Source: Haloarcula limicola
GTDB lineage: Archaea > Halobacteriota > Halobacteria > Halobacteriales > Haloarculaceae
DNA: 64,000 bases
Reading direction: 5' to 3'
Assembly: GCF_010119205.1 (NCBI RefSeq)
Contig: NZ_WRXM01000002.1
Span: forward strand, 426,982 to 490,981
Shown here in pieces: positions 41,660 through 50,155 of this stretch. Position 1 is the stretch's first letter; each line of letters begins with the position of its first letter. The position numbers and the translations under genes are program-made. The notes beneath the pieces were generated by a model. It was given only the letters and a program-made list of their open reading frames with translations, had not been told where the DNA came from and ran no database searches.

Positions 41660-42859
41660 ATGAATATTGCTCTCCTCTCGAATCTGTATCCTCCCGAGGT
41701 CATTGGTGGTGCTGAACGACACGTTCAGTGCGTGGCCGAGCGACTGGTTGAACGCGATCACCAGGTCTCGGTCATCACAACGGGCACAGACCTGGACGGA
41801 GACCACAATCAGTTCAATCGTGAAAATATAAATGGAGTCAACGTCTACCGATTTGAGCCGTTTACTGTTTATACTCCCTTGGAACATCAAGACGCACCGC
41901 GGTGGCAGAAACCGATACAGCATTTTGCAGATTTGTGGAATCCACACGTATACTGGATGGTCAAAAAATGTTTATCAAGTGTCAGACCAGATATTAGTCA
42001 CATACACAATTTTGGAGGGCTTTCAAATGCCGTCTTTCCGGCAAGTTCGCTATATTCAGATGTGCTCCATACAATACACGACTATTCTCTTGTCAGTCCA
42101 CATGCGAGTATGTTTACTAATGGCAAAATCATTGAGCCCGGACTGGCTAGCAGAGTGTATCAGCGGTTTAACCGACTGACCGTAGAACCGTATCTCGATT
42201 ACGCTACCGCACCCTCTCAATTCATGCTAGATATGCATCGCCAATACGGGCTTCTCGAAAATATCGAGTCGGGACGCTTACGGCTTGGAATCGAACACAC
42301 AAATGAGTATACGAACTGGGAACCGACGGATAATGAGTTCCGTTGTCTCTTTGCGGGACAGCTCACGTATCAAAAAGGTGTGGACGTGCTCATCGACGCT
42401 TTCTCAAATTTCACTGCGCCCACTGCTCCCACTGCTCGTCTCGACATTCTCGGGAAGGGGCCGGAACGGGAGACGCTAGAATCGTCTGTCGATGATACGC
42501 GGATTACGTTCCATGGTTTCGTCTCGGAAGCCGAACTTCATGAGCGGTTCAAAGACGCACATTTGACTATTGTCCCATCAAGATGGTACGACAATTCACC
42601 GATGGTCATCTATGAGAGCTTCATGCACGGAACACCTGTTCTCGGTGCTGAAATCGGTGGTATCCCAGAGCTCATCGAGGAGGGGACCACGGGTTATCTC
42701 TTCGAGCCGGAAGATCCGGAAAAGCTGAGGGTATCACTCAAGAGAGCCGAGCAAGATATCGATGAATCAATTCATAGCAATGTGTGTGCACGGGCGCAGG
42801 AGCTCACACTCACAAAACATGTCGAAGATCTTATTGAGTTATATGAGGGGTTAGTGTAA
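41660..42859 (+). CDS. Glycosyltransferase family 4
   Basis: A 399-aa GT-B fold retaining glycosyltransferase. The N-terminal domain begins MNIALLSNLYPPEVIGGAER, with the GGAER loop typical of GT4. The donor-binding domain has RCLFAGQLTYQKGVDVLIDA, LDILGKGPERETLE and the ExxE-type block IVPSRWYDNSPMVIYESF (here Glu in YESF), followed by GTPVLGAEIGGIPELIEEG. It probably adds a sugar on the cytosolic side of the membrane. The stop codon shares a base with the ATG of the next gene (TAATG), so the two are coupled. Confidence 0.9.
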   Translation: MNIALLSNLYPPEVIGGAERHVQCVAERLVERDHQVSVITTGTDLDGDHNQFNRENINGVNVYRFEPFTVYTPLEHQDAPRWQKPIQHFADLWNPHVYWMVKKCLSSVRPDISHIHNFGGLSNAVFPASSLYSDVLHTIHDYSLVSPHASMFTNGKIIEPGLASRVYQRFNRLTVEPYLDYATAPSQFMLDMHRQYGLLENIESGRLRLGIEHTNEYTNWEPTDNEFRCLFAGQLTYQKGVDVLIDAFSNFTAPTAPTARLDILGKGPERETLESSVDDTRITFHGFVSEAELHERFKDAHLTIVPSRWYDNSPMVIYESFMHGTPVLGAEIGGIPELIEEGTTGYLFEPEDPEKLRVSLKRAEQDIDESIHSNVCARAQELTLTKHVEDLIELYEGLV

Positions 42860-44625
42860 TGTTTGAATTCCGGAGCCGTACCCGTGATCTTAACCTCTGG
42901 TCCCGTATAACAGTCCCGGAGCGGCTTACGATCGACCAGAAAGTCATCTTGTGTTTTTACTGGATCGTCTTCGGTACCACCTGTATTTTGGCGTTCAAGT
43001 TAGGCCCAACTGCCCCACCATTTAGTACATTTGTCTTCCTTGTCGGCATCTATGCGATTCCAATCGTTCTAATTTATCTCAGAACGCCACTGCCAATCGT
43101 GAAGGGGCTACTTCTGACCTCAACAGCTCTCGGGGTCCTAATAATAATTGATCCGTTTGAACCTGAGTTGTATGGCTACGACTCGTTCAATCTGCTCAAC
43201 GACTGGGTCTTTTATCTGAATTACGACATCACGATAGAGACGTTCGTCTCGCTGTCTGAGGAACGTCCTTTCTTTTTCCAGTTCTCGAATATCATCTACC
43301 GACTCTTGGATATCGTGTTAGTCGACCTGCTCCACATTTACGACCGTATCGACCCGCTCACAGTGGCGAAATATATCCCGTTGCTCTCTGTTTTCACGCC
43401 ATATCTGTTCTACGTTGCCCTGTCTAAATTTACGAACGCACGTCGTGCTCTCGTCGTCGCGTTTGGGTTTGCAAGCGTTCGCACGTTCCTCCTTATCGAG
43501 AGTCAATTTATCAATGAAATGTTTGGGCTCTTCCTTTTCGTGTTGCTACTCACGTTGGTACCTCGAATTGAGTCACGGAACGTAAGTGTCGCCGTGTTGG
43601 GAGCACTCGGTGTCGCTCTGGCCGGGACGCACCATTTTGCCGCATCCGTTGCGACAGGGTTCTTTGGCCTCTGGTTAGGCGTCTCGTTGCTCTCTACGTC
43701 AAGTCTGCCCTACCGAGTACCGTATCTGCCACGGTTCTTGCCGAATCCTACTCGAAGACGAGCACCGATTAGAAACCTAGCAATTGCAACAATCGCAATC
43801 GGTGTGGTCAACCTATACTTCTTCTCATATATTCAGACAGGGATGAGTATCGACCTCGTCAATGCGTTCATCAATAGATTATTACTTGATGGGTCGACCG
43901 GGGGGGCTACCGGAAACATCGGGTCAGGTGTCGGTGGTGAAGGGAACACGGTCCGAACGCTTCTGTCTTCCTACGGGGCAATTCTGGTACTGGGGCTGCT
44001 CGCGGCTATCAACGCGGCTACGATACTCACATCGTATGACAACGCCGTCTGGGAAACGGCTTGGGTGGTATACAATGGTATCCTCTCGGTAGCGTACGTC
44101 CTTTTTCTCGTCATCGGCCGTTTGGTCTGGCTGGACCCTAGTCGATTCCTCGTTTTTCTGCTTCCGTTCCTGCTCGGCGTTGCCATCCATGCGCTGGGGG
44201 AGTACCGTTTCCACGTAACTGAGTGGGGCGCGTCAGATATTCAAATCGGCTCTCTCATCGTGATACTGCTGGTCGTTACGCAAACCGCTGCAATTCCGTC
44301 GTACGTGCTAGAGACAGATCCCTCAACGAGCGCAATCGGTGAAAGCCACAACACTGTCCAACACCTCAGCGCGAGCGATTGGCTCCAGACTACCGGAACA
44401 AAGCCCGTTGTCAGTTGGGAAGGAGTCGTGTGGGGGGTCAGGAACGGCCACAAGATACGGTCCTTCGAAGAGTTCGATGGAGACTGTGGTGACGGGCTAT
44501 ATATCGAGTGGCGAGAGGCGGCCGCCCGTTCGCTGGGGCGGTCGCGGGAGGACGTACTCAGCCAGTATTCCGTCATCTACAGTAGCGGTGATGTCTCTCT
44601 AGGATACTGCCGTGGGCCGTCGTGA
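42859..44625 (+). CDS. Polytopic membrane protein, GT-C-like
   Basis: A 588-aa protein with about a dozen hydrophobic spans and a C-terminal soluble tail of about 110 residues. It resembles archaeal GT-C glycosyltransferase-like proteins: an acidic luminal loop after the early spans (DPFEPELYGYDSF) and the charged stretch SLSEERPFFFQFSNIIYRL, where such enzymes bind donor and metal. The C-terminal part (VVSWEGVVWGVRNGHKIRSF) may be an extracellular domain. Donor and acceptor are unknown; an O-antigen-polymerase-like role is an alternative. Coupled to the preceding GT4 gene. Confidence 0.6.
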   Translation: MFEFRSRTRDLNLWSRITVPERLTIDQKVILCFYWIVFGTTCILAFKLGPTAPPFSTFVFLVGIYAIPIVLIYLRTPLPIVKGLLLTSTALGVLIIIDPFEPELYGYDSFNLLNDWVFYLNYDITIETFVSLSEERPFFFQFSNIIYRLLDIVLVDLLHIYDRIDPLTVAKYIPLLSVFTPYLFYVALSKFTNARRALVVAFGFASVRTFLLIESQFINEMFGLFLFVLLLTLVPRIESRNVSVAVLGALGVALAGTHHFAASVATGFFGLWLGVSLLSTSSLPYRVPYLPRFLPNPTRRRAPIRNLAIATIAIGVVNLYFFSYIQTGMSIDLVNAFINRLLLDGSTGGATGNIGSGVGGEGNTVRTLLSSYGAILVLGLLAAINAATILTSYDNAVWETAWVVYNGILSVAYVLFLVIGRLVWLDPSRFLVFLLPFLLGVAIHALGEYRFHVTEWGASDIQIGSLIVILLVVTQTAAIPSYVLETDPSTSAIGESHNTVQHLSASDWLQTTGTKPVVSWEGVVWGVRNGHKIRSFEEFDGDCGDGLYIEWREAAARSLGRSREDVLSQYSVIYSSGDVSLGYCRGPS

Positions 44626-44758
44626 GCGGTGTTCGTTTCACTGACGTAAAATGATAATCCTAGTAGACGGAAAACACGGTTGTGACGGGGAATTTAAGAG
44701 AGCCACCGGTGACTAGGCAGGTACGGGATTGATCGGTACCGACTCTCCCGTTGATTAC

Positions 44759-45700
44759 ATGACTCGAACGCGCCATCGAGATACGCCGACAGTCAGCGTT
44801 ATCCTGCCCACCTACAATAGGCCGGAACTATTGGGTCGCGCAGTCGACAGCGTCCTGAGTCAGACCCATCGTGCTATAGAATGCATCGTCGTCGATTCGG
44901 CATCGATGACGCCGGCCAGCCAAGCCCTCGCGGATGTTGCGGACGAGCGGCTAACCATTATTCGACTCGAGGACGACGATGGTCTGCAGCACGCGAAGAA
45001 CGTCGGTATCGGGAATGCGACCGGTGAGTATCTGGCGTTCTTGGACGACGATGACGTCTGGTTACCGGAAAAGCTCGAACGACAACTTCGCTTCGTGAAC
45101 GCTCGTCAGGTCGACGGGTGCGTCACACTCAAACGGGTGGTCGACGAGGAAGGAACGACGATTCCAGATACCGGATATATGAGTCGCTATCGTGCCCTAA
45201 TGGGTGACTTAAAGACACAGCCGATGTCGACACTGCTCATCAGACGCAAACCGGTAACGGAGATAGACGGCTTCGATGAGTCCTTTCCGTTTCAGCATGA
45301 GGATAGAGAGTTCTGCGTCCGAATTCTCGATCGAGCGTCCATCGGCGTCCTCGAGGCACCACTTATCGAGGTCCATCGGGATGGACGGACGCCATTTCCA
45401 GAGCCAGACGCCCTCATCGAGGGTAAGCGAGCGTTGCTGAATAAACACGAGGAGCTCCTCTCGTCGTTTAGCCTGCTTGACCAGCGTCGAATACTCTCGT
45501 TCAACCGTCTCGAACTGGCCCTGTCGCTGTGCCATCACGGCGAGCCCAAGCGAAGCCTGGCCCTCTTTCGGCGTGCGCTTGTTCCTCCTGTGTTATCCCC
45601 GCAACAGTATCTATTCTATCTCGCGGTGTTCTCAAGGACGCTGTTCTCGAATGGGGTCCGTGGATATGTGCCGTTCGTCGAACAGACTGAAGCGGAGTGA
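44759..45700 (+). CDS. Glycosyltransferase family 2
   Basis: A 313-aa GT-A fold enzyme beginning with TVSVILPTYNRPELLGRAVD. The nucleotide-binding region includes ECIVVDSASM, and the metal motif is FLDDDDVWLPEKL. The acceptor region has GFDESFPFQHEDREFCVRIL, with the ED dyad as catalytic base. ATG 44759 is used; an in-frame TTG at 44729 is also possible, since a TATA element (AATTTAAG, 44691-44698) would place the transcript start near 44722. Inverting transfer from a nucleotide sugar is expected. Confidence 0.88.
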   Translation: MTRTRHRDTPTVSVILPTYNRPELLGRAVDSVLSQTHRAIECIVVDSASMTPASQALADVADERLTIIRLEDDDGLQHAKNVGIGNATGEYLAFLDDDDVWLPEKLERQLRFVNARQVDGCVTLKRVVDEEGTTIPDTGYMSRYRALMGDLKTQPMSTLLIRRKPVTEIDGFDESFPFQHEDREFCVRILDRASIGVLEAPLIEVHRDGRTPFPEPDALIEGKRALLNKHEELLSSFSLLDQRRILSFNRLELALSLCHHGEPKRSLALFRRALVPPVLSPQQYLFYLAVFSRTLFSNGVRGYVPFVEQTEAE

Positions 45701-46432
45701 CATCCTCTCGTACCTAAACGCGTGGGCTCCTACCCGGTATTGATCGAGCAAACCGATCCCAAAGGTTGGGAGTTTAAGATTATCTGGACTGTTAGCCAGT
45801 GACTCTGTCACGAAGCCGTTACTCGCACCTCATGTCGGTCTTCGATTTACCGGATTGTTCGCTTATACTCGGTGTGCGGCGCATCTTTTGTTTCGGCCAT
45901 GGAATGTAGCAAACAGTGGGCCAACTGCCAGTATTCTACGCTCGTAATGTAGCACGACACCAGATGGCAGATAGTTGTTAAAATCCCTAGTGGCTAATGC
46001 CTTTAGTGTTCTTCTCGAATCTCCATACGCTACTCCTCCCAGAAAATCACTCGCCATGCGGGATACGAGAGTCGCGGGCATTACGTGATAACCGGAGGGT
46101 GTGGGTTGCCCGTGAGGCGCTGTCTGTGATCACACGTCGCAATGAATGGGTCGCATGAAGTTCTAAAGTTGATTGGGTTTGATTAGGGAATACATCCAGC
46201 GGGAGGTGCTAGACCGGCGCCGGTTCACGCTTTTCAGGTGGACAGATATAGTTTTCTGTCATGTGCAAGATAGCAATCTGTCGATAACTCTGAGTTGCCG
46301 CTTGCGGTCGCCGTCTACGAGATATCCACAATAGAGACGGAACTATCTAACATACTGTATCTTCGCTGAAAACGAGTGGCAAGTAGTGTTAACACTGACT
46401 TCGTACGCACAGTAACCTGTGATATCGTTGTT
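45701..46432. other. Long non-coding gap
   Basis: 732 bases, AT-rich, with no supported gene. The 72-codon minus frame at 45863-46081 has no haloarchaeal character. A single sequence at 45863-45883 contains ACTCGGTGTGCGG, identical to the core of the origin repeats 30 kb away. Confidence 0.4.
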
Positions 46433-46642
46433 ATGAACGTCTACAGTTACCCACTTGCCGAAGGGGATATCGACAGCGAACCAGCCCTCGATTCAACCAA
46501 CTTCAAAGTCGACGATAACATCGGTGAAGCCGTACACATTCACTACCGGAATGTTCGGCTAGAGTTTTCTGTCGCAGACTTCGTCCAGTTCGCAAATGAA
46601 TGTGAAGACGCGGTGGAGGTGATGCGTGATGGGAATTGTTGA
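46433..46642 (+). CDS. Small acidic protein, first of a paralogous pair (69 aa)
   Basis: A 69-aa acidic protein starting MNVYSYPLAEGDIDSEP. Its second half (EAVHIHYRNVRLEFSVADF, then VQFANECEDAVEVM) aligns with the next small protein (RVHLHVDTVRLDLTRDEL, then THFVDVVSKGKDNLVEI), so they are paralogs with the pattern VH-x-H-x(3-4)-VRL-[ED]-[FL]. It overlaps the next gene by 14 bases. ATG 46433 is used; the frame is open for 19 more codons upstream but these are not acidic. Function unknown; linkage to the nucleotidyltransferase-fold gene suggests a small subunit or carrier. Confidence 0.6.
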   Translation: MNVYSYPLAEGDIDSEPALDSTNFKVDDNIGEAVHIHYRNVRLEFSVADFVQFANECEDAVEVMRDGNC

Positions 46643-46829
46643 AGCGGAACTAGCTACGTTCGAACTATCAGATGGGACGCAGTGCAGAATCGAACTGAAT
46701 CGGAACGACCGAGTCCACTTACACGTTGATACCGTTCGACTGGATCTGACCCGCGACGAACTCACACACTTCGTTGACGTGGTTTCCAAGGGAAAGGACA
46801 ATCTGGTTGAGATCAAGGAGGAGATCTGA
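46629..46829 (+). CDS. Small acidic protein, second of a paralogous pair (66 aa)
   Basis: A 66-aa protein, MGIVEAELATFELSDGTQCR onward, predicted as a beta-rich N-terminus followed by a single helix (TRDELTHFVDVVSKGKD). It shares the VHLHVDTVRLDL motif with the preceding protein. It begins inside the preceding gene and its stop overlaps the ATG of the nucleotidyltransferase-fold gene (TGATG), so three genes form one coupled unit. No family name recognised. Confidence 0.65.
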   Translation: MGIVEAELATFELSDGTQCRIELNRNDRVHLHVDTVRLDLTRDELTHFVDVVSKGKDNLVEIKEEI

Positions 46830-47566
46830 TGAGTTATGCCGATTTGTTTGACCGGTTCAACGAAAGCGGTCTCCGCTACGTCGTCACCCGTAAGTACGAC
46901 TTCTTACCGGAAAACACCGTTCACGAAGGCAACGACGTTGATATCCTCCTCTCTGCGGACGAGTTCGATAATGGGATAGCTATTTGTCGAGACTTGGGAT
47001 TCAGCGATGCGACAGCCCCCCTTTCCGACCGTCTCAGTTTCTATCGAACTGGACTTGAGAAGCCTGCAGAGGTAGTCAACGTTCTATTAGAAGATCCCAG
47101 AAAGATGGTGCAAATGGCGATAACCGGAGTACCGCCTGGCTACGACAATCCACGTCACCGTGATGAACAATTACATCGGGATGGGGAAATCGTCGACTTG
47201 CGTAACAATCTCGCCTACAAGTCGCCGATGAACGAGTTGCGTATACCGGTTGATCCCTCTATCACCGAGGACATGTTCAAACGGCGTCGAAAACAGGACG
47301 GTATCTATGTTCCCGCGCCTTGTGACGAACTCGCACATATTATCCCACATTGTGTCTTCGATAAAGATGGGAACTTCTCTACGTACTACACCGAGAGATG
47401 TAACTCGCTGTTCGAGTTGGTATCTTCGCATGAACAGCAACGTCGTCACTTCGAGGACTTGCTCCGTCGAATTTTCTACGAGGCAGATGAGCGAGTATTT
47501 GAGCTCGTTGCAGACGGACGCTACTCAGATCTCCGAACGGAACTCCTCCGCTTTGCTGAATATTGA
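46829..47566 (+). CDS. Nucleotidyltransferase-fold protein in glycan island
   Basis: A 245-aa protein. The N-terminus, LFDRFNESGLRYVVTRKYDF then EGNDVDILLSADEF, has the layout of the Pol-beta-type nucleotidyltransferase fold, with the two acidic residues Asp36 and Asp38 in GNDVDIL where metal ligands are expected. A possible third carboxylate further on cannot be fixed by eye. The C-terminal half (CDELAHIIPHCVFDKDGNFS, then YTERCNSLFELV) is helical. It could transfer a nucleotide to a sugar, lipid or protein, or be a phosphosugar-modifying enzyme. Translationally coupled to two tiny paralogous proteins. Confidence 0.6.
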   Translation: MSYADLFDRFNESGLRYVVTRKYDFLPENTVHEGNDVDILLSADEFDNGIAICRDLGFSDATAPLSDRLSFYRTGLEKPAEVVNVLLEDPRKMVQMAITGVPPGYDNPRHRDEQLHRDGEIVDLRNNLAYKSPMNELRIPVDPSITEDMFKRRRKQDGIYVPAPCDELAHIIPHCVFDKDGNFSTYYTERCNSLFELVSSHEQQRRHFEDLLRRIFYEADERVFELVADGRYSDLRTELLRFAEY

Positions 47567-48029
47567 GACGGTAGCGTAACGTCACGCGCTTTTCGAATTT
47601 CCGTGCTCTACTCTGACCATCCCTATTTGGTTTCGGCGAGTGGCAGGTATGTAGAATTTGCAGGATTGTACTCGTCGCTATGGTTCGAGGAAATGATTTC
47701 ATTTCAAGACGCTCGCCTCATTGCCGAACCCCTCTCGGCACCTTCTAAATTACACGTCATCTACACGTTATCAGACTGGTGAAGTCTAGGAATGCTAGTC
47801 ACGGAAAATAGCTCGACGAACAGTTCTCGTCTCAGTCAAGACTGTTTATCCACTTGGCGCACCAAGTGTAGCGGTCCCAGTTTCTCAAATATCCACGAAT
47901 ACGCTGGCTGGAAAACCAACAGTACTGCCTCTATTCCGAGCTTATAAAGAATAACCCCCGATATAATTATGTGTCTCAGTAGTCACGATAAGATGATTCG
48001 ATTCACTCGTAGGGAATCGGAGGGATGAA
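47567..48029. other. Non-coding gap
   Basis: 463 bases without a supported gene. Two TATA-like elements, CTTATAAAG at 47941-47949 and ATATAATTAT at 47961-47970, precede the regulator gene at 48030 and imply a leader of about 30-60 nt. Confidence 0.4.
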
Positions 48030-48875
48030 ATGACCACTAAAAATACTGCTCCAAACCCAAAATCAATTCGTCATAAACAAATACTTGATTTGGCCGCTGA
48101 GAAACCGGATATGGCCTGTGAGGAGATCGCGTCCGAAATTCCAAGTGCAACGTCCGAACTTGTCGTTCGGGTTCTCAAAGAGTATGGTGACCCGGCCGCA
48201 GAAGACTCCGGCGAAGACAAAGACGATCACGACTCGGCTGACGAGCCGTCCGGAGATGATAGCTCGGCGAATTCGGCCACCGAGCACGAAGTGCCTAGAT
48301 TTGACGCCCTTTCGGACAAGGAACGCGAGACGTTTCGTGCTATTCACAAGCATCCTGAAGAGAGCCAGCGAGAAATTGCTTCCCGACTCGGAGTCTCTGG
48401 ACCGACGGTCAACTGTCGTGTGAACAGTGTCAAGGGGTTCGATTGGGATACCCGGCAGACATTCACTGCTGCCCTCTTCGAAAACGAATCGGCTGATTCG
48501 GAATTTCGGAACACCGCCTCTTCCGAGCGACAACAAATTCTCGCAGACGGTCCACAGGGAGCGAACGCATCTCCTCGCGACGATTCGGACCAAAATGAGG
48601 ACGACCACGTGGAAACCGGGACGACCTTACCGGCTGACAAAGCGACAGAGGCCGCGACGGCGGCAACGTCAGAACCGGCGGAGACGGACAGCGAGCGTGT
48701 GTTGAACCGTTTGGATAGCATCAACCGCCAGCTCGATACACTCGCATCGAAAAGCACGTCGGACACCGCGTTCGAAGAGCCGGAACTCGTGCACAAGGTT
48801 CTTCACGCATGTTTTCGCGACGAAAATATCACCGAAGAAGAAGAGCTCCATATTCTCGAAGAATTTCTGCACTGA
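48030..48875 (+). CDS. Winged-helix DNA-binding protein with acidic linkers
   Basis: A 281-aa acidic protein with two helix-turn-helix-like segments. The first is at residues 10-52 (HKQILDLAAEKPDMACEEIA, then SEIPSATSELVVRVLKEYG). The second is at 90-140 (LSDKERETFRAIHKHPEESQ, REIASRLGVSGPTVNCRVNS). These are joined by Asp/Ser/Glu-rich linkers. A coiled-coil-like stretch (VLNRLDSINRQLDTLASK) and a helical C-terminus follow. A transcription regulator is the best reading. It sits in the middle of the glycan island and may control it. Confidence 0.75.
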   Translation: MTTKNTAPNPKSIRHKQILDLAAEKPDMACEEIASEIPSATSELVVRVLKEYGDPAAEDSGEDKDDHDSADEPSGDDSSANSATEHEVPRFDALSDKERETFRAIHKHPEESQREIASRLGVSGPTVNCRVNSVKGFDWDTRQTFTAALFENESADSEFRNTASSERQQILADGPQGANASPRDDSDQNEDDHVETGTTLPADKATEAATAATSEPAETDSERVLNRLDSINRQLDTLASKSTSDTAFEEPELVHKVLHACFRDENITEEEELHILEEFLH

Positions 48876-48931
48876 AAGACGCGGAGCGGCGCTCGGATTG
48901 TCGGATTCGGGTTCGTTTCAGACACTAAAAT

Positions 48932-49783
48932 CTATGAAGTCGAAAAATACTGCAATGTGCGACGAATGGTTTCTCTGAGTCCCTGCTCTCTGAATAGTTC
49001 ATAAAACCGACGAACAGAGATTCTGGCCTTTGTTGTGAGTGGTAACGGCGGGTCTACGAAGAGGGTGTTCAGGTAGTTCCGGTGGATTCGGAACCCCTCG
49101 GTCGTGTTGAGTTTCTCTCTGGCGGTGTTTGTATCGATACTGTTTCGCTCCCGGTCGATCAATGGCCCATGGAACACCTTGATCTCGCCGACGACCTTGT
49201 TGTCGAACCGATACATGCAGTTGTACCGGTTTTGGATGGGGCAGAGTCGCACGTCGCTATGATACAACGCAGGTCTAAGCGTCCGCTGGTCCCACTCGTG
49301 TTCAGGAAGGCATCGAGAAGCCCAGTCCGCGAGCATCTCCATCACCGTTTCTGTGTCCCTATAGGCGATTACCCCGCCGTTGAACTCGGGCACGCCCGGC
49401 GGCACCCCATCGACTGTGGTCGAACCCCCAGTCGGAATATGTGCCATCTCCCTAGCCATTCGGATTGCCACGTCGAAATCGTCGAGAATATCGAACAATT
49501 CCCAGACGGGTTGTTCGAGATAGATGTCCGTATCGAGATAGAGGGTTCGTTCGTACGGCGTCCGTTGCATCGCCGCTGCTTTGTCTCGCTTTAGAAAGGG
49601 AGATTCGTCGAGGAGGACGCGGTCGAAGCAATCTTCCGTCGGGTCGTGGTCAGCAACGAGGGTTATCGGACAGTCTGGCATGACCGACTTGGTCCGCTGA
49701 GCCGAGATAATGGCCTCCTGAACGAATTCATCCCCTTTTGCGATATACAGTATCCCGCGCTCCATCGAAGCGGATGACGGCAT
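48932..49783 (-). CDS. GT-A-fold glycosyltransferase (nucleotide-diphospho-sugar transferase)
   Basis: A 283-aa protein. GILYIAKGDEFVQEAIISAQ forms the first strand and helix; the metal-binding motif is LYLDTDIYL (Asp84, Asp86). Later PEFNGGVIAYRDTETV and EWDQRTLRPALYHSDVRL match GT8-like and nucleotide-diphospho-sugar transferase families, where the NGG block and the D-Q pair line the active site. ATG 49783 is used, with an alternative ATG at 49765. The C-terminal 40 residues are basic and amphipathic, a possible membrane contact. Confidence 0.82.
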   Translation of the reverse strand: MPSSASMERGILYIAKGDEFVQEAIISAQRTKSVMPDCPITLVADHDPTEDCFDRVLLDESPFLKRDKAAAMQRTPYERTLYLDTDIYLEQPVWELFDILDDFDVAIRMAREMAHIPTGGSTTVDGVPPGVPEFNGGVIAYRDTETVMEMLADWASRCLPEHEWDQRTLRPALYHSDVRLCPIQNRYNCMYRFDNKVVGEIKVFHGPLIDRERNSIDTNTAREKLNTTEGFRIHRNYLNTLFVDPPLPLTTKARISVRRFYELFREQGLRETIRRTLQYFSTS

Positions 49784-50155
49784 GCGTCATGTGTTCGTGT
49801 CCCTGCTATATTATATGCCCGACGATACTGCGAGGGAACGCCGCTGTTCGAGCGCAGTCCACCGTTTAACTGTTCGTTCAGCCGTCCGTCCCGAAGCAAA
49901 TCCTTTTCCGAAGACTTCAGTATCGAGATCGCGGTTGACTACCGTCCGGAAGGCACGTTCGCTCTTCGGCTGTTCCACCCGAGTGACGCTTATAGCGACC
50001 GGTATCGTTGATCGTTCGAGGATGTAACGGCGGCTTAGCGCACCTATTGTGTGAGTATCTATACATAGATGCTATGTATCAATATACTGAGTGAGATACC
50101 ATCTCAAAAATAGACATATCACGACATCGGCCATCAACCAGACTACAAACTAATC
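49784..50155. other. Non-coding gap, divergent promoters
   Basis: 372 bases between the divergent GT-A and ParB-fold genes; no gene seen. AT-rich elements occur around 50060-50125 but none is a clear TATA box at leaderless spacing. Confidence 0.35.

Noticed and set aside
45863-46081. 72-codon minus frame in the gap before the small paralogs
   Set aside because: Basic, no motif, no promoter.
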